Shown in pieces: positions 39,227 to 50,757 of a stretch of 64,000 bases of DNA. The stretch is from Lepisosteus oculatus (taxonomy: Eukaryota; Chordata; Actinopteri; Semionotiformes; Lepisosteidae). The DNA is taken from positions 13,903,532 through 13,967,531 of the forward strand of contig NC_090718.1 of the NCBI RefSeq assembly GCF_040954835.1, given 5' to 3'. How positions within the stretch are numbered: the first letter of the stretch is position 1; the number at the start of each line of letters is the position of its first letter. The translations under genes were made by a program, and so were the position numbers. The notes beneath the pieces were generated by a model. It was not told the DNA's origin and ran no database searches. It was given only the letters and a program-made list of their open reading frames with translations.

Positions 39227-39500
39227 CATCCATTCCCAATCCTGGTCCGGGTGGCCCACACACCCTCAGTTCCACAATCAATAATTTGAACCGTTAGTTC
39301 TCAGATCCTGAACATTTTGGAGCTTTGACTGTTGTATTTTGTAAGTTAAATAAAAATCCCCAACTTGTCACTGGAAACAAAAGGCAAATATTTGATTGAA
39401 GCACCTTTGTAGATAAAATAAGGTTTCAGTTATTGAATTTAAGGTGGACTGAAAACCTGCAGGTGTGTGGGGTCACCTGGACCAGGACTGAGAACCACTG
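39227..39500. mobile_element. hAT-like MITE, about 274 bp
   Basis: The left end reads 'cattcccaatcctggtcc' with 'cccacacacc', and the right end, reversed, reads 'cagtggttctcagtcctggt' with 'ccccacacacctgcagg'. These are the same inverted ends as the 19.9 kb element. The flanks gtttaaag and tcttaaat only partly agree. The two elements are relatives with different internal lengths. Confidence 0.65.
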
Positions 39501-40961
39501 TCTTAAATGTTCCTAATCTTTAATTGACATATTCATTGACATAAGAAGAAAGGAACTGGGGCCCTCCAGCACCAGAGTTGGGGGTGTCCCTGCTCTACTA
39601 AAACAGCTCCAGTCTCTTGCTGTTAGTCTGAGTAGTGATGTGAACTAACTGAAATAAGGAGCAGTTACGCAAGCCGATAGGAAGCTGAAGCCTCAGCCCG
39701 TCTGCTAAGGCAAGCAGAGAAAGACATCAAGCAGCCTGAATACTAAAGTGTGTTATTTTTCCAGTGTGAGTCATGGCTGGGTGATTCATGCCCTCAGCTT
39801 CTTGTTGGCACACCAGCACCCCCGTCCAATAGGTGAACTGTGCACTGGCTGAAGCTGAGGGCCGGAAACAGCCTGGCAGGGCTGGTGGGGCTATTTTGTT
39901 CAGATAACGGGCCCTTGGCAGCCCCACTGGAAAATGACAGGCCAATCAAGGACAAGCAAGATTAAAGCTACAGGCAGAACTTGAAACTGCCACACTGCAG
40001 ACGTGCACGTTGAGCCTACTACAGCGATGATGCTCTCAAATTCCAGGTTTTACCAATGTGTGGCTCCGATTCAAGAATTTTTCATGAACAGAGTAGGCCC
40101 CATCAAGTATTTCCTAATGAGCATATTAATAAGGTCACAGTTTAAAATAACCACTTGAAATGGCAAAATAAATTGTTTTACCTCACCGTAAGGTGTTTAC
40201 ATTACAACACAAATTATGAATGCCGAAGAATTTCTTCTGGCCCATGGGAACCTACTCAGTCTGCGAGGTTAACCGGAACGCTCCGGAACTTCCTGTCATT
40301 GTCTAGGTTCTGGAAGGTTCCGGAAGCATTCCTGCCGAAGAGCAGACATCAGGGCAACTCTTCCACAGGCTTGAAGGGTTCTAACATTCTAATAGATACC
40401 AAGACAGCAACAGGCCATGAGGATGGGAATAAACGCATTTCCAACTGGTTTTTTAGGGGTATCGCCTGTATAATTTTTGCAATGGCTTAGCTGACTTCTT
40501 TCTGGCTCTGGCCCTTTCATCTCAGTTCTGTTTCTCTATCCACATTGCATTGAGCCATTCTGTCATAAATAAACTTCATATTCCCTCAAGTGGCAGCAAC
40601 ACGGAACTGCAACCTAACTACAAAAATCGCTCTCTGCGTTCCCACTAAAAAAATAACAATGTACAGCTCTGTAGTGTGCCCTGCTTTTCAAAGTCTAGGG
40701 AGCCACACAGAAGAATAAAGGAGAATAAAGCACACAGAAAGGGTATGAAGCCTAACAGATCTCAGGCGTTCGTAAGACAAGTAACACTGCCTCCATTGTA
40801 GTCAAGTAACTTTTTATATTGTCACATAAGATGTGGCAATACTGCACAAGTTTTGACAAATCTGACATTTGAATGTCAGATGTTTAATTTCTTCCCTTAG
40901 CTTACTCAGTATATCAGAACTGACACTGTACTGTATGTATTTTTTCTCCATTATAGTATGT

Positions 40962-41165
40962 TTCTTAAGAACAGTTACCATGAAATGAGAGGAGGCCATT
41001 AGCCCATCTAGCCTGTTTGACAGTTAGTAGCTGATTGATCTGATGGTCTCATCAGTCTCTTTTTGCTTCAGAAACATGGCTGGGTAGCTTGTGCCATGCC
41101 CCTGCAACCCTTGGGGTAAAGCAGGGTTTCCTGTTCTCAGTCTCTAATTTGCAAAGTCCCAGAAG
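40962..41165. mobile_element. Dispersed element with GAGAGGAGGCC end (family G), copy 1
   Basis: Starts 'cttaagaacagttaccatga' and continues 'gagaggaggccattagccc' and 'ctgggtagcttgtgccatgc'. It matches the copy at 57193-57440 (ttaagaaagg, catctagccc, ctgggcagcctgttccac). The opposite end of such an element is at 51940-52072. The family looks like a DNA transposon with inverted ends around (c)ttaagaa...gagaggaggcc. Confidence 0.6.
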
Positions 41166-42014
41166 TCTCGTAACCTCCACCGCAATGCATACTTAAAGTC
41201 CAGTCCAGTGACCTCTGCTGCCACACAAACTAAAGGTCATGTAACCTCTGTGGTGACCCCTGCATTAAGGCATGATACAAGGTGTGCATCACGCAAGTCC
41301 ACATAAATTCTTCTGGTTAGCGTTTCACCACTGAAAACTGAAGACGTCTGCAGGGTTGACTTGTTGTTTTAAATACGTGGATCAGGCCCCCTGGTACTCT
41401 TCTCTGAACTACATGGGTTCGGCACTTTTAACCTGTCAGCATTAAACTTTACAGCCAATCCGATCAACCCCAACAACCCCACCACACCCAAAACAAATTC
41501 CCTTCACGATAATCTGAAAGAAGGCAGATCATCTGAGGACCACAGCCTGTCTGGGGCTCAGTAGTCTTTTTTAAGCTACCAAAGGAATGCAGGCGAGAAG
41601 AGTGGATGTACCGTAGAGCAGCACCAGGGGGCGAGTCAGCCCAGCCCTGTGGCACTGAGACACGGCCCTTCATTGAGAGCCTTGCACACTCCTGTGCACA
41701 AACACTGAGGGGAGTGTAAGGGAGGGAGTGGGGTTCGAATAGCACTGGCCTACCGTGACTTCACAGCTCAACAGAGCCACTCTGTGGTGATCCTCAGCTC
41801 TTCAATAAGTAATGAGGTACTTGGACTTGTCCCCCTCCTTCCCTGAGCAAACAGAGCACTGACTACAAGCCTCACCTTGCAATGCAAGGTAAACGATTAA
41901 CCGCACTAGGTAAGGAGGGTTTAACACTGAAAGGTGGTAGAGAGATCTGCTCCCACAGCAGTGGGAACATTAGTTCCTTTTTGTTTTTGGAATTCTTGGT
42001 GCTTCTGGGCAAAG
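41166..42014. other. Upstream flank of the CXorf65-like gene
   Basis: No repeat or exon recognised, and no CpG island or clear TATA box. The core promoter of the gene starting at 42015 should lie here, but it cannot be located from sequence. Confidence 0.35.
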
Positions 42015-42039
42015 ATGTTCATTACAGTGCTACATGGGG
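42015..42039 (+). CDS. CXorf65-like exon 1: start codon
   Basis: Encodes MFITVLHG plus the first base of D, then donor G|gtgagt. The ATG sits in context ggcaaagATGt. The exon is only 25 coding bases and would be missed by ORF scanning. Residues MFIT and HGDN, completed in the next exon, are family hallmarks. Confidence 0.85.
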
Positions 42040-45000
42040 GTGAGTACTTCATATTCTGCTCAACATTCAGCCAGTCTTTCACGCCGTCTCTTCGCAACTC
42101 GGACGTTAGTGAGGCCATGTACTGTTTTGACACCTTTAGTTGTTCTTTAGGAGATAGATTCACAAATTATTGCTTTCCCATAACAAGTACATTTTATTTT
42201 TCTAAAAGGCTACCGGCACTTTTATAGGGTGGTATTGGCACTGAAAATATTTTGTAAAAAAAAAAAGCCTCAGCACTTATTTAATCCACTGAAGTACATG
42301 TAGATTTCAGAAAAGGTTTTAGGAAAACTTTTCCAAGAGAAATCTAGGCCGTAATTCTAGAGCTTTGTCCTCTCCTTTGTTGTTTCACAGATAATGAACA
42401 GACCCTGTTCAACACGGACTGCAAAACGATCACGCTGTTGGACAGTATAAAGTTACGCTGTCACTGTGCTAGCAAAGGTGAGTCCAGAACAGCTGTACCC
42501 TCAGTTTATCAGAATCTCATCCATCCCATCCACTGAATAATTATAAGGGCTCATTTCCTGCAAATTGAATCACAAGATATGGATAAAATTGATTGTTTTA
42601 TTTTAACCGTCATTTTGTATTCAGTTGTGAAATTTTTCCTTGAGTAAATTCAATAAATCAATAACTAAGACTTTAAGATGATATAAGATACCAGCTATAT
42701 CACCCTGCAGCTCACAGCTGACAGCCCATAGAAGCTCAGCAGGTGTAAGCCTGGTCAGTAGCTGGATGGGAGACTCCTAGGAAAGCTAAGGTTGCTGCAG
42801 GAAGAGGAGTTAATGGGTCCAGCAGGGAGAGCTCATCCTGCAGTCAGATATGTAAAGCTGAGGTCCTAACTCTCAGTGGTCATTAAAAAGTCCAGGGAAT
42901 TTCTCTGAAAAAGTAGGGATGTTAATGCCAGTGTCCACATTTCTCCCCGGCCTTTACCAGTCATGGACTCCTGTCCTAAAACCCCATCTCTGAACTGGCT
43001 TCATCACTCTGCTCTCCTCCCCACTGAGAGCTGGTGTGTGGGGAGAGGACTGGTGCATCATCCAGGTGGGGCTGCACACTGGTGGGGGTGGAGGGGATCC
43101 CATTACCTGTAAAGAGCTTTGAGTGGAGAGTTCAGAGAAGTACAGTACAGTAAGTGCAAGGATGATTTATTATTGGAAGACGTCTGAGTAGGTAGCTGTG
43201 TCAGCATGCACGGGCTGCAAAAGGGTAAAGGTTTATTCCATACTGAAAGGAGACACGCGTCTTTTCTTTTCCTTTCAGCATGGAATAAACCTTTAACAGT
43301 TCTTTATTTATTATTATCCACCATGGACTCTACTGAAATTCTAACTGGATAGCTCAATATTATGAATCTAAATAGTAGATAATTTAGCTAGCACTTTTAT
43401 TATTTAGTATATTCTATAATATACTGAATGAGACAGTTTCACACAGAGTAAAGTTAGGGGAGTGATATGCTTCTAAAGGTAAAAATACAATTATGATGAA
43501 CCTCTCAGATCAACTGCAATAAATGCACAAACATGCATTTCATTGACCTTTATGGTGTAAATGGAAATGCCAAACTACCACATGGATGTTTAGCATGAAT
43601 ATTTGCAGGTTTGCATTAATATCGTGTCTGCAGGAGCTTGAAGCAGAAATAGCAGGATTTCTCCCAGGTATTGATAATGCTTTGTATGTGCTGTGTGTCT
43701 AGACGTGAATGAATCACACTGGAAAATCGTGTTGGGGAAAAAAAGCAGCCAGACTGAGGGTATGCATGGTAGAGCTTTAAAAATCTTTTGCAATGCAAGT
43801 CAGAGTGTTCTGGGCCATGTTACGGGGATGTTAAAATGTTCTCTCAAATTAGAGAATCAGTTGAAGAGACCTGATAAGTGCAGCACTTCCTCATTCTTAT
43901 AAAGGGGAAATAATGGATAAGAAGGTGGGGGTGGAGGGTGGAGCCCAAGGCTGAGCTGCCAAGAACATTTAACCAGGTCATCTAGCGTGCATGTCTGGAG
44001 GGACTTGACTTATTTAGCTGGTTGTTTCCAGGCTCTCAATGTCCATTACTGAGCATCCACAACTGCAATCACTCAATCCGAAAACCCTTTGCAGACTAAA
44101 CGTGTCCACTAACCTTTTACCACTTTCACTACAGGGGTCACCAGTTATCGTTCCATTTGGTATATTTATATTAACTGCTGTACTGTATATACCCATAGAT
44201 CACTTCACCGATGTGAGGCCACTGGTTTCTAGTTCCTAGCAGTCATTTCTAAAAGGAAGTGCGAGCATATCGCAGCAGGAGATTCTAGCACGTGCACACA
44301 CGGCGGATATATTTTAGTGCTCCTCTTGGACAAATGGTCTATACTGCAAGTGTGAGGCTGCACTCTCTTTAAATAAAGAGCCCTGCACAACTGGTGTTTG
44401 GATTATGAATTCTGCTTCTTGTGTCCGACAGCTGAGGTAGATCTGGCTGATGAAAGTGGCCAGGTGAGAAACCTTTTACAGCATCGGCAGCGATATGCAT
44501 CCGAGCTCCTGGATGAGCGAGAGGAGTTTATTCTGGTCAGCGTCAGCTGTAAGTAATAAGCTTCCTCTTACAAGGTTTTTCAGCTGAAAAAAATAAAACA
44601 TTTTTAATGAAGTCTGAAACTGAGTGTGGTTACAATATGGAGCATTAGAAAATCCAGACACTTGCAGCAGTAAGGAGTTTTAATGCCAACCTTCTCAGAT
44701 ATTTTGTGCTCTGACTTTACTCATTAAGGCATTTCTTCTGTGCACCTGCAGTTCTGAATTTGTGTGCGTAGCCTTGAATCTGTAAAAACTGTGGCGTTTG
44801 AAATAGGACTGCAAAAATCTGGAATCAATCATTCAATCATCGACCGGATTAAACCGCCTATGCCAATTTGTCAAAATATCGACCTGCAGTCAGCTTCTTG
44901 AAAGATTAAAGTCAGCAATATTAATTTGCAGGGCCTTCTGGCTCCCATCAGCCTGTCTACACGCCGATGCTACAGGATGAAGATCTCCTCAGTTCCAGAT

Positions 45001-45770
45001 TTCTTGGTAGGTTTACATACAATTTGGATTATAATGGGAGTTAGATCCAGTTCAAAATGTTGTTCACACAACCCCTTCCTGTTTGTGCAGCTAAACTGGG
45101 GAGCAAAGGGGAGCCCAGGACAGGAGGAAACAAAACAAGAATGAAGAGAGCCAGCCAAAAGACAACCTCTTCAGTGTCGTCGTCTCCTGTAGAAAGTAAG
45201 GGATCCTGGTAAAACTGTATACCTGTCAGGCCAGACAGAAGCAAACAAACACAGATACTGTAGTGTAGGCATTACATGGATCCTGTTAGCTTGTGTTATG
45301 TTATAAATACCATTATAAACTGCTTATTTAACAATAGGTGCTAAGAAGTTAAAAGATTTAGGCAGCTGAGAGTTGATGGAATATTGCCATGGTCTCACAG
45401 TCTGATCAATCTTTAATCATTTATGCCTCCTCACTCTTTTCTGTAACAACTGTGACAAGAGCAACGTTACAGACAGTGTTAGGTCAGTGGGTAACAACTG
45501 TTAAATTAAATTTTGCATGTGAAACTTTCCACACAAAAATGTATGCGCACTGCAAACTTTCCGTTTTGAATGACTGCAGAAAGGCAGACCCGATTAACCT
45601 GACAAAGGATAATTGAGAAAGAAGACAGCAAAACGCGACCAGAAAACGCAAAAATCGTAATATAACTTTTTTTTTTAGGTAAGCAGAGTTCATCTCCACA
45701 AAGGCTCAAGGCTGCAGGACACCCATCTTTACGAACCAGACATGGAAGAAAAGAGAAACAGAATGAATAG
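42015..45770 (+). CDS. CXorf65/C22orf15-family protein, 166 aa, 6 exons
   Basis: Exons are 42015-42039, 42391-42477, 44432-44548, 44932-45006, 45091-45195 and 45679-45770. All have GT..AG borders and continuous phase, and total 501 bp including the stop. The N-terminus MFITVLHGDNEQTLF, then the cysteine-containing TDCKTITLLDSIKL, then VDLADESGQVRNLL, and later YASELLDEREEFILVSV, matches in order the poorly studied vertebrate family of human CXorf65 and C22orf15 (hydrophobic start, HGDN, D-E-[ST]-G). The alternation of strands and one helix suggests a ubiquitin-like beta-grasp fold in residues 1-80. The C-terminal half is basic and serine-rich (KRASQKTTSSVSSSPVE, then RTRHGRKEKQNE) and probably disordered. 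HGDN favours CXorf65 over C22orf15. Function unknown. It is convergent with the large minus-strand gene. Confidence 0.88.
42391..42477 (+). CDS. CXorf65-like exon 2
   Basis: Encodes DNEQTLFNTDCKTITLLDSI and KLRCHCASK. The acceptor is tgtttcacag and the donor G|gtgagt. The cysteine after N-T-D matches the family's N-x-x-C position. Confidence 0.87.
42695..43176 (+). mobile_element. 5S-rRNA-derived SINE, copy 2 (fullest, with 5S head)
   Basis: The head 'gaagctcagcaggtgtaagc' plus 'ctggtcagtagctggatggg' and 'agactcctaggaaagct' follows 5S rRNA (aagctaagcag...cctggttagtacttggatgggagac), including the internal control region. The body is shared with the other copies, and the tail ends in TTATTATT. 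Head similarity places it in the SINE3-type (5S-derived) class. It lies in intron 2 of the CXorf65-like gene in sense orientation. Confidence 0.85.
43224..43297. repeat. Near-perfect inverted repeat, 27-bp arms
   Basis: The left arm at about 43224-43250 (ggtttattccatactgaaagg core) and right arm at 43271-43297 (cctttcagcatggaataaacc core) pair with one central mismatch. The loop is about 20 bp and contains acgcgtcttttc. It could be a tiny foldback element or a structured RNA within the intron. Confidence 0.75.
44432..44548 (+). CDS. CXorf65-like exon 3
   Basis: Encodes AEVDLADESGQVRNLLQHRQ, then RYASELLDEREEFILVSVS. The D-E-S-G turn and the closing hydrophobic strand FILVSV are the best family match. 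The acceptor is gtccgacag and the donor T|gtaagt. Confidence 0.9.
44932..45006 (+). CDS. CXorf65-like exon 4
   Basis: Encodes PSGSHQPVYTPMLQDEDLLS and SRFL. The acceptor is aatttgcag and the donor G|gtaggt. It corresponds to the linker after the predicted beta-grasp domain. Confidence 0.85.
45091..45195 (+). CDS. CXorf65-like exon 5: basic Ser/Thr-rich tail
   Basis: Encodes AKLGSKGEPRTGGNKTRMKR, then ASQKTTSSVSSSPVE. Low-complexity and positively charged. The donor is A|gtaagg. Confidence 0.82.
45679..45770 (+). CDS. CXorf65-like exon 6: C-terminus
   Basis: Encodes SKQSSSPQRLKAAGHPSLRT, then RHGRKEKQNE and the stop TAG at 45768-45770. The acceptor follows a pure T tract (ttttttttttag). A highly basic end could be a nuclear-localisation or nucleic-acid contact; that is inference. 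Confidence 0.82.
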
Positions 45771-45802
45771 AAAGGGGATTCTGTTTGTGGAGTTAACAGC
45801 TC

Positions 45803-45837
45803 ATTAAAGTCAATTAAAGTACTTTAAAGTAATTAAA
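45803..45837 (+). terminator. Cluster of ATTAAA poly(A) signals
   Basis: ATTAAA occurs at 45803, 45813 and 45832, within an imperfect tandem (a)attaaagt repeat just 33 bp past the stop of the CXorf65-like gene. If used, the 3' UTR is very short. AATAAA further on (near 46590) is an alternative. Confidence 0.4.
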
Positions 45838-47842
45838 GTGTGAAGGTCAAATGAAAACTAAATGAAAACTTAAGGAAAAATGAAAATTCTAAGTGCATAT
45901 AATGTCGTTGTCAGAGTCAATGTAAAAAGCACCAGAGTACAAACTGAAAGTGGTGGTGATCTTTTAGACCATGTCAAGCTGGTTTTCAGATAAGAGGAGA
46001 AAATGTTGATGGCTTTGGGTTTCTTAGTAACACAAACAGAAACCAGCAATCCGTATGGTGCCTATTGACACTGTAGCAGGTGTAGTTAGTTTTTGTATGC
46101 CACTGTAACTGTTTTGATTCATGTTGCTCAGGATTTTGTTGAATGTGTGTTGTCTAATGTACTGTATTAACAAAACATCAGAGAGGTTATATTTATCCTG
46201 TATGTATTGCCATATTCTAATCAAATTAATGCATTGTAAAGTGGGAAAAGTCCTGTACTGTATCTTAATCCTTGAGGATACAGAATAGCAAATGACATAT
46301 TGGGAATTACAGGTTTGCTTTATAATCAAGCATTGTAGTAACTGACTTTTAAGTTAACATTCAGATGTCTGTGAGATTGTTGCTGTTATATTGCATCAGG
46401 ACTCACAATCACAGACAGCAGAAGTGGTACTAATATGTCCGATTTTTTGCAATGTTAGTCTAGTATCTGGAATAAAGGGCATAACAGGAAGATCACTGCA
46501 TGTGATTTCAGCCATGGGACTGTACAGGCAAACTGCCCCGAAGCAAACAAAAGCCTTGGATTTACAGAAATCCTGATATCTGATATAATAAAGTGTGACA
46601 ATTTGAGACTGAAATTCCTGACACCACTGTGAACCTCTGGAACAAATCTGTGTTTCAGCACATTGCTCTCGAAGTGTTTGGGCAATCGTGAGCTAAGGTC
46701 ACTTAGTGCTTTTGGCATCAAATGGCTGTTTCAGTCTGGTAGCAGGTTCTTCCCTTTAAGTAACACTGTATTCCTGCCATGAGAGTTCGGCTGTCTGCTT
46801 GGAGACAAAGAAATAACATGCCCACTCCCCGCAGACTCTGTTTGTGCCCTGTTAGATATTCCAGAGCTTCTGGAAAGTTTCCAGGGCTCTGGAAAGGATT
46901 AATAGCACCGGAGAGCTTGCGCTCCACAAGTAGCATGAAGTGCAGGGGAGTCTGTTCCGTATATAGAAGCAATCTCTTGCAGTGGATAATATAACCTTAA
47001 AAAGCCCATAAGCAGAATATTACACATTAAAATGTAGGGCTGTACTGATTGCTGTAGTGTTGTTTCTGAGGTCACGATCAGGAATCCTTGGATCAGCAGC
47101 AAATCCTTCGGAGAAAGTGCGAAATCGTGCGATCGCATGCCTCAGTTCTGCTACAGTATATGCCTCTGGTAAATGGCAGTATGATGTACTACACCATAGT
47201 AAAGCTGGTACACAGGAATGGTGCAGTAAACACCTGGCATAAAGCAAGACCACAGGAAGAATAGTAATTAACCCAGGCCAACTTACCAAAGGGATTCTTC
47301 CGAAGGAAAAACAAGTCCTACCCCCTGCTCGGTCCATGCAGAGGGCTCCTGTGGCAGTCTCACGGGCCCACCCCAGAGAGAGTGACGCACAGTAGGCCTG
47401 CGTTTTCTCTCCTTCTGCTTAAAAGGGGATGTTTTCATTTCTATTGCAAGCAGGGATGTGGGCATGCAAGCGCTGACCTGTAAAGCATTTCTTGTTGGCT
47501 GACCTGTCTGACGCGCCTCCCACAGGGGGGGGGGGATGAACCCGTCTAATAAGGATGGTCCTCTTGGTGCCCAGAAACTGTGACCTTGCTATTTAATCGC
47601 CCCACACTATAAGAGACATAATGTCACTCTGACACACAGCACAGTAGTTAAACAGGACCCTCAATGCAGCGCTCTTTGCGAATGCAAAACATGACTGGTG
47701 TATATTTCAATTTTCCACCAGTTACCAAGGAGAAACAGACTCATCCATATTTTATATTATTTATGCCAACTGAAATCAAAGACTGGTCATACTGGTGTTC
47801 TTTACACACATGATTTACAGTAAAATAAAAGGAGAAACCATG
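45838..47842. other. Intergenic region between two convergent genes
   Basis: No exon or classified repeat supported. A run of nine G lies at about 47526. It is moderately AT-rich and probably includes both 3' flanks. Confidence 0.45.
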
Positions 47843-47848
47843 TTTATT
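47843..47848 (-). terminator. Candidate poly(A) signal of the large minus-strand gene
   Basis: TTTATT here reads AATAAA on the minus strand, about 480 bp past the stop codon at 48330. A second TTTATT at 47926-47931 is also possible. With either site, the 5S-derived SINE fragment at 48112-48252 would lie within the 3' UTR. Confidence 0.35.
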
Positions 47849-48111
47849 GTTCAGGCCCAGAAATCTGTGCAACTTTCACAGTTAGCGTATCTGAGTCTCT
47901 GTTTGCTCTTTGTTGCAGTTTTACATTTATTGGATAAAATGAAAAGTGCTGTTGAAACCACTTTTCCTTTCTAAATCCAACCCACGTACAGTAAATACAT
48001 TGAGATTTGAAATGCTCTATTGGTGACCTCCTATGCTGTTCAAGCCAAGCTGTTTTACACCAGATAACCTTAATAATAAGAGTAACTATAAATAAAGAAT
48101 CCATGAAATCA

Positions 48112-48252
48112 ACACAATAATAATAATAAATAATAGCTTACACTTATATAGTGCTTTTCTGGACACTCCACTCAAAGCGCTTTACAGGTAATGGAGATCC
48201 CCTCCACCACCACCAGTGTGCAGCCCCACCTGGATGATGATTGCACACTGCA
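48112..48252 (-). mobile_element. 5S-derived SINE fragment, copy 3 (3' end only)
   Basis: Reverse-orientation tail and 3' body: AATAATAAT run, 'cttacacttatatagtgctt', 'ttctggacactccactcaaa', then 'gcagccccacctggatgatg'. Truncated at its 5' side. It probably forms part of the 3' UTR of the gene ending at 48330. Confidence 0.8.
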
Positions 48253-48329
48253 TTTATCATCTCAGCTGATGATGTTGGGCTTGCAATCTAATAAGCAAAA
48301 TAGACTCTGATTGAACAGCTGTAGTCCTG

Positions 48330-50757
48330 CTAATTGTCGTGCGGCTGAGCTCCGATCTCCGCCAGCCTGCTGTGCGCCTCCTCCAGCCGCTGAGACAGGC
48401 AGCGCCTCTTCATCTCCAGCACCAGAGCCTCACTCCTAGAGCTGGCCAGCGCCCTGAGCACTTCTTCCATCTCTCCCTGCAACTGAGCAAAGACACAAGC
48501 TGCTGCAGCAAATTACAACACGGACATTCGTTTAGCATGTAAAAGTACCCCAATCCTCTTGAGCGCCCACTCAGTTCCAGGGTAACAAGGCAAAACAAGC
48601 AAGGAAAAGTTTGTTAGCATTTCACTTTAGCAAGTGTTTTTTAATTACTAGATGTAGTTAAATTACTGGGCCTTCATTTATCACTATTATTTTCGATCGT
48701 GTCTTGGAACTAACTGATGGGAAATGTGGGAAAAAAAATATAACTATTATATGATAATAAATTATAAAGAAATAATATGTAAAACATCATAATAAGCCAC
48801 ACATTAGGGTTAGCTTTCTACTTCAATTCGACATTGAACATTTTTTTTCTCAGTATTTTCAAGCCTCTAAAAGCCTTTTAGTACAACTTATTTGATATCT
48901 TCTCCTTTTTTCAGGCCAGTGTAGGAGATGTAGTTCGTATTTTATCCATGAGCCGCAGAATGGAAAACGTTTAGGCATTTAACATGTAAGCAGGCTCCTC
49001 TTTGGGCAGCCCCGGGTCCATTACCAGCGCGGGCTCCTCCTGGTCTCGCAGCTGTTCCTCCAGGTGTTTGCTGTGCTCCGCTTGTTTCTGGAGCTGAGTG
49101 GTGACCTGCAGGAAGAGCTCGTTCAGCCCATCGATCTCGTGCTCGATGCTCTCTGCCTGGAACGCACAGGTTGGAAGACGAGTTTAGACATGGGCTTAGC
49201 TCTGTGAAAGCATCTCAGTGTGCATGATCAGCCACTGCTCCTAACACATCAGTGCTGTAGGCCAGTGGTTCTCAAACTGTGGTACGCGTACCACTGGTGG
49301 TATGTGGCGCGTCCCCAGGTGGTATGCCAGATGACCCTGGAAATGCACTGAAAAATTGGAAATTAAAAATGGAATAATTAAAAATGACGTAATCTGTAAT
49401 TTACTTAATGGGTTTCAGAAAGCTCATGACGGGTTTTCATATTTTCTATTTTAATAAAATAGTTTATGTCATATACGCAGCCTATGTACTTAGCTGCGTT
49501 GATACAGCGTGCGCTAATACTTGAGTGTTCATACTCCTCTAGAGCTTTCAGAGACACAGCTAAGTGTCACATTCACCAGCAGAACAAGTGATCGAAAATC
49601 AATACCTCGCAAAAATCAAGTATTAGGTCATGGCTGAAAGGAATAGACGCTAAGAGTACTGACGCTAGATCACACACACCTGTTGAGAACGAGGAGTGTT
49701 ATACATCAGCCACCGACACTAGCTCTGCTGCTGAACCTGACACAGACGGCACTGCTGGTGTTAGCAGCGTCAGAAAATGGCTACAAGGCAGTATGATCCA
49801 AATGATCTAAGTACACAGTGCTATTATGTGTGTGTGTGCACATGCTCATGTTGGTCATTGAGATTTTCTTTGTTTCCTATGAGACGATGACATGTAGGTG
49901 GTACTTACACCTACATGTCTTTGGTTTGGTTTGGTTTGGATGCTTTGGTTTGATCAGGGATGGTACTTGGTCCACAAAATTTGAGAACCACTGCTGTAGG
50001 CCAAAGCTAAAGGCGTGAGCAAGGAGTATCACCCAAACTTCACAGGTAGCAGCCACTTACCTGCAACACTTTATCCCCCTGTGTTGGTACGGTTTCTGTA
50101 GCGATAAAGAAAAGTAAAAAGCCATTATCCATGACAGCAGAGCCTTTTCTTACACTTCCACAGTGGTAGAAGTTAAAACTATACCCACTTTAGAGACTGT
50201 CGCACAGCAGGGTAAGCAACATTTTACCTTTCTCTGCATCCTGCTTCATGTCTTTTAGGTGCTGATACAGCCTGAAGCACTTGAACCTGTTCAATCTGGG
50301 AGGAGTGAAAAACTCATTATTAGTTCAGTATTCGGCACTGTGTTCAAGCTGAGGGTGAATTTCTCCGGCTGGACAGGAGCAAAATTTTAAAGGGCTCACC
50401 TCTCTGCCAGGCGCTCTTGAGTGAACCGGGCGTCAGGGGGCACCTTCATGGCAAAGAAATCTTCCCTAAATGTGGGAGCTGCCCTGTGCCATTTTTCTCT
50501 CGGCTGGAAAGGGATTTTCCACATGAAACGTTAACAGCAGCAAACGCCGCCATGCAGTTGTTGGAACTGGATGTGACTTGGCCAGCCCATGCATGGCGTG
50601 GTTGGCTGAGAACCTCATCAAAACATGGTTGTTTTTTTTTTTAATATTACCTTGTTTCGTTTGGTAGTCTCCTCAGTGATGTCGCAGTGGGAGTAGAAGA
50701 GAGCTGTGCTTATTGCAGAGACAGCTTGGTGAAAGGCTCTCATAAACTCTCTTGTTT
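48330..50757 (-). CDS. Large gene, exons 20-25: cytoplasmic helical/coiled-coil tail
   Basis: Exons are 50651-50757, 50400-50503, 50228-50295, 50061-50095, 49025-49156 and 48330-48482. They encode [20 protein letters not shown], then [20 protein letters not shown], then [20 protein letters not shown], a 35-base micro-exon ([11 protein letters not shown]), and then long heptad-like helices: [20 protein letters not shown] and, in the last exon, [20 protein letters not shown] and [16 protein letters not shown]. Leucines at a/d spacing point to a coiled coil, hence likely oligomerisation or binding to a cytoskeletal partner (inference). Confidence 0.85.

Noticed and set aside
42725..42800. A 5S rRNA gene
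   Set aside because: Only a partial, diverged 5S-like head fused to a dispersed body and AT-rich tail, repeated elsewhere. It is a SINE.
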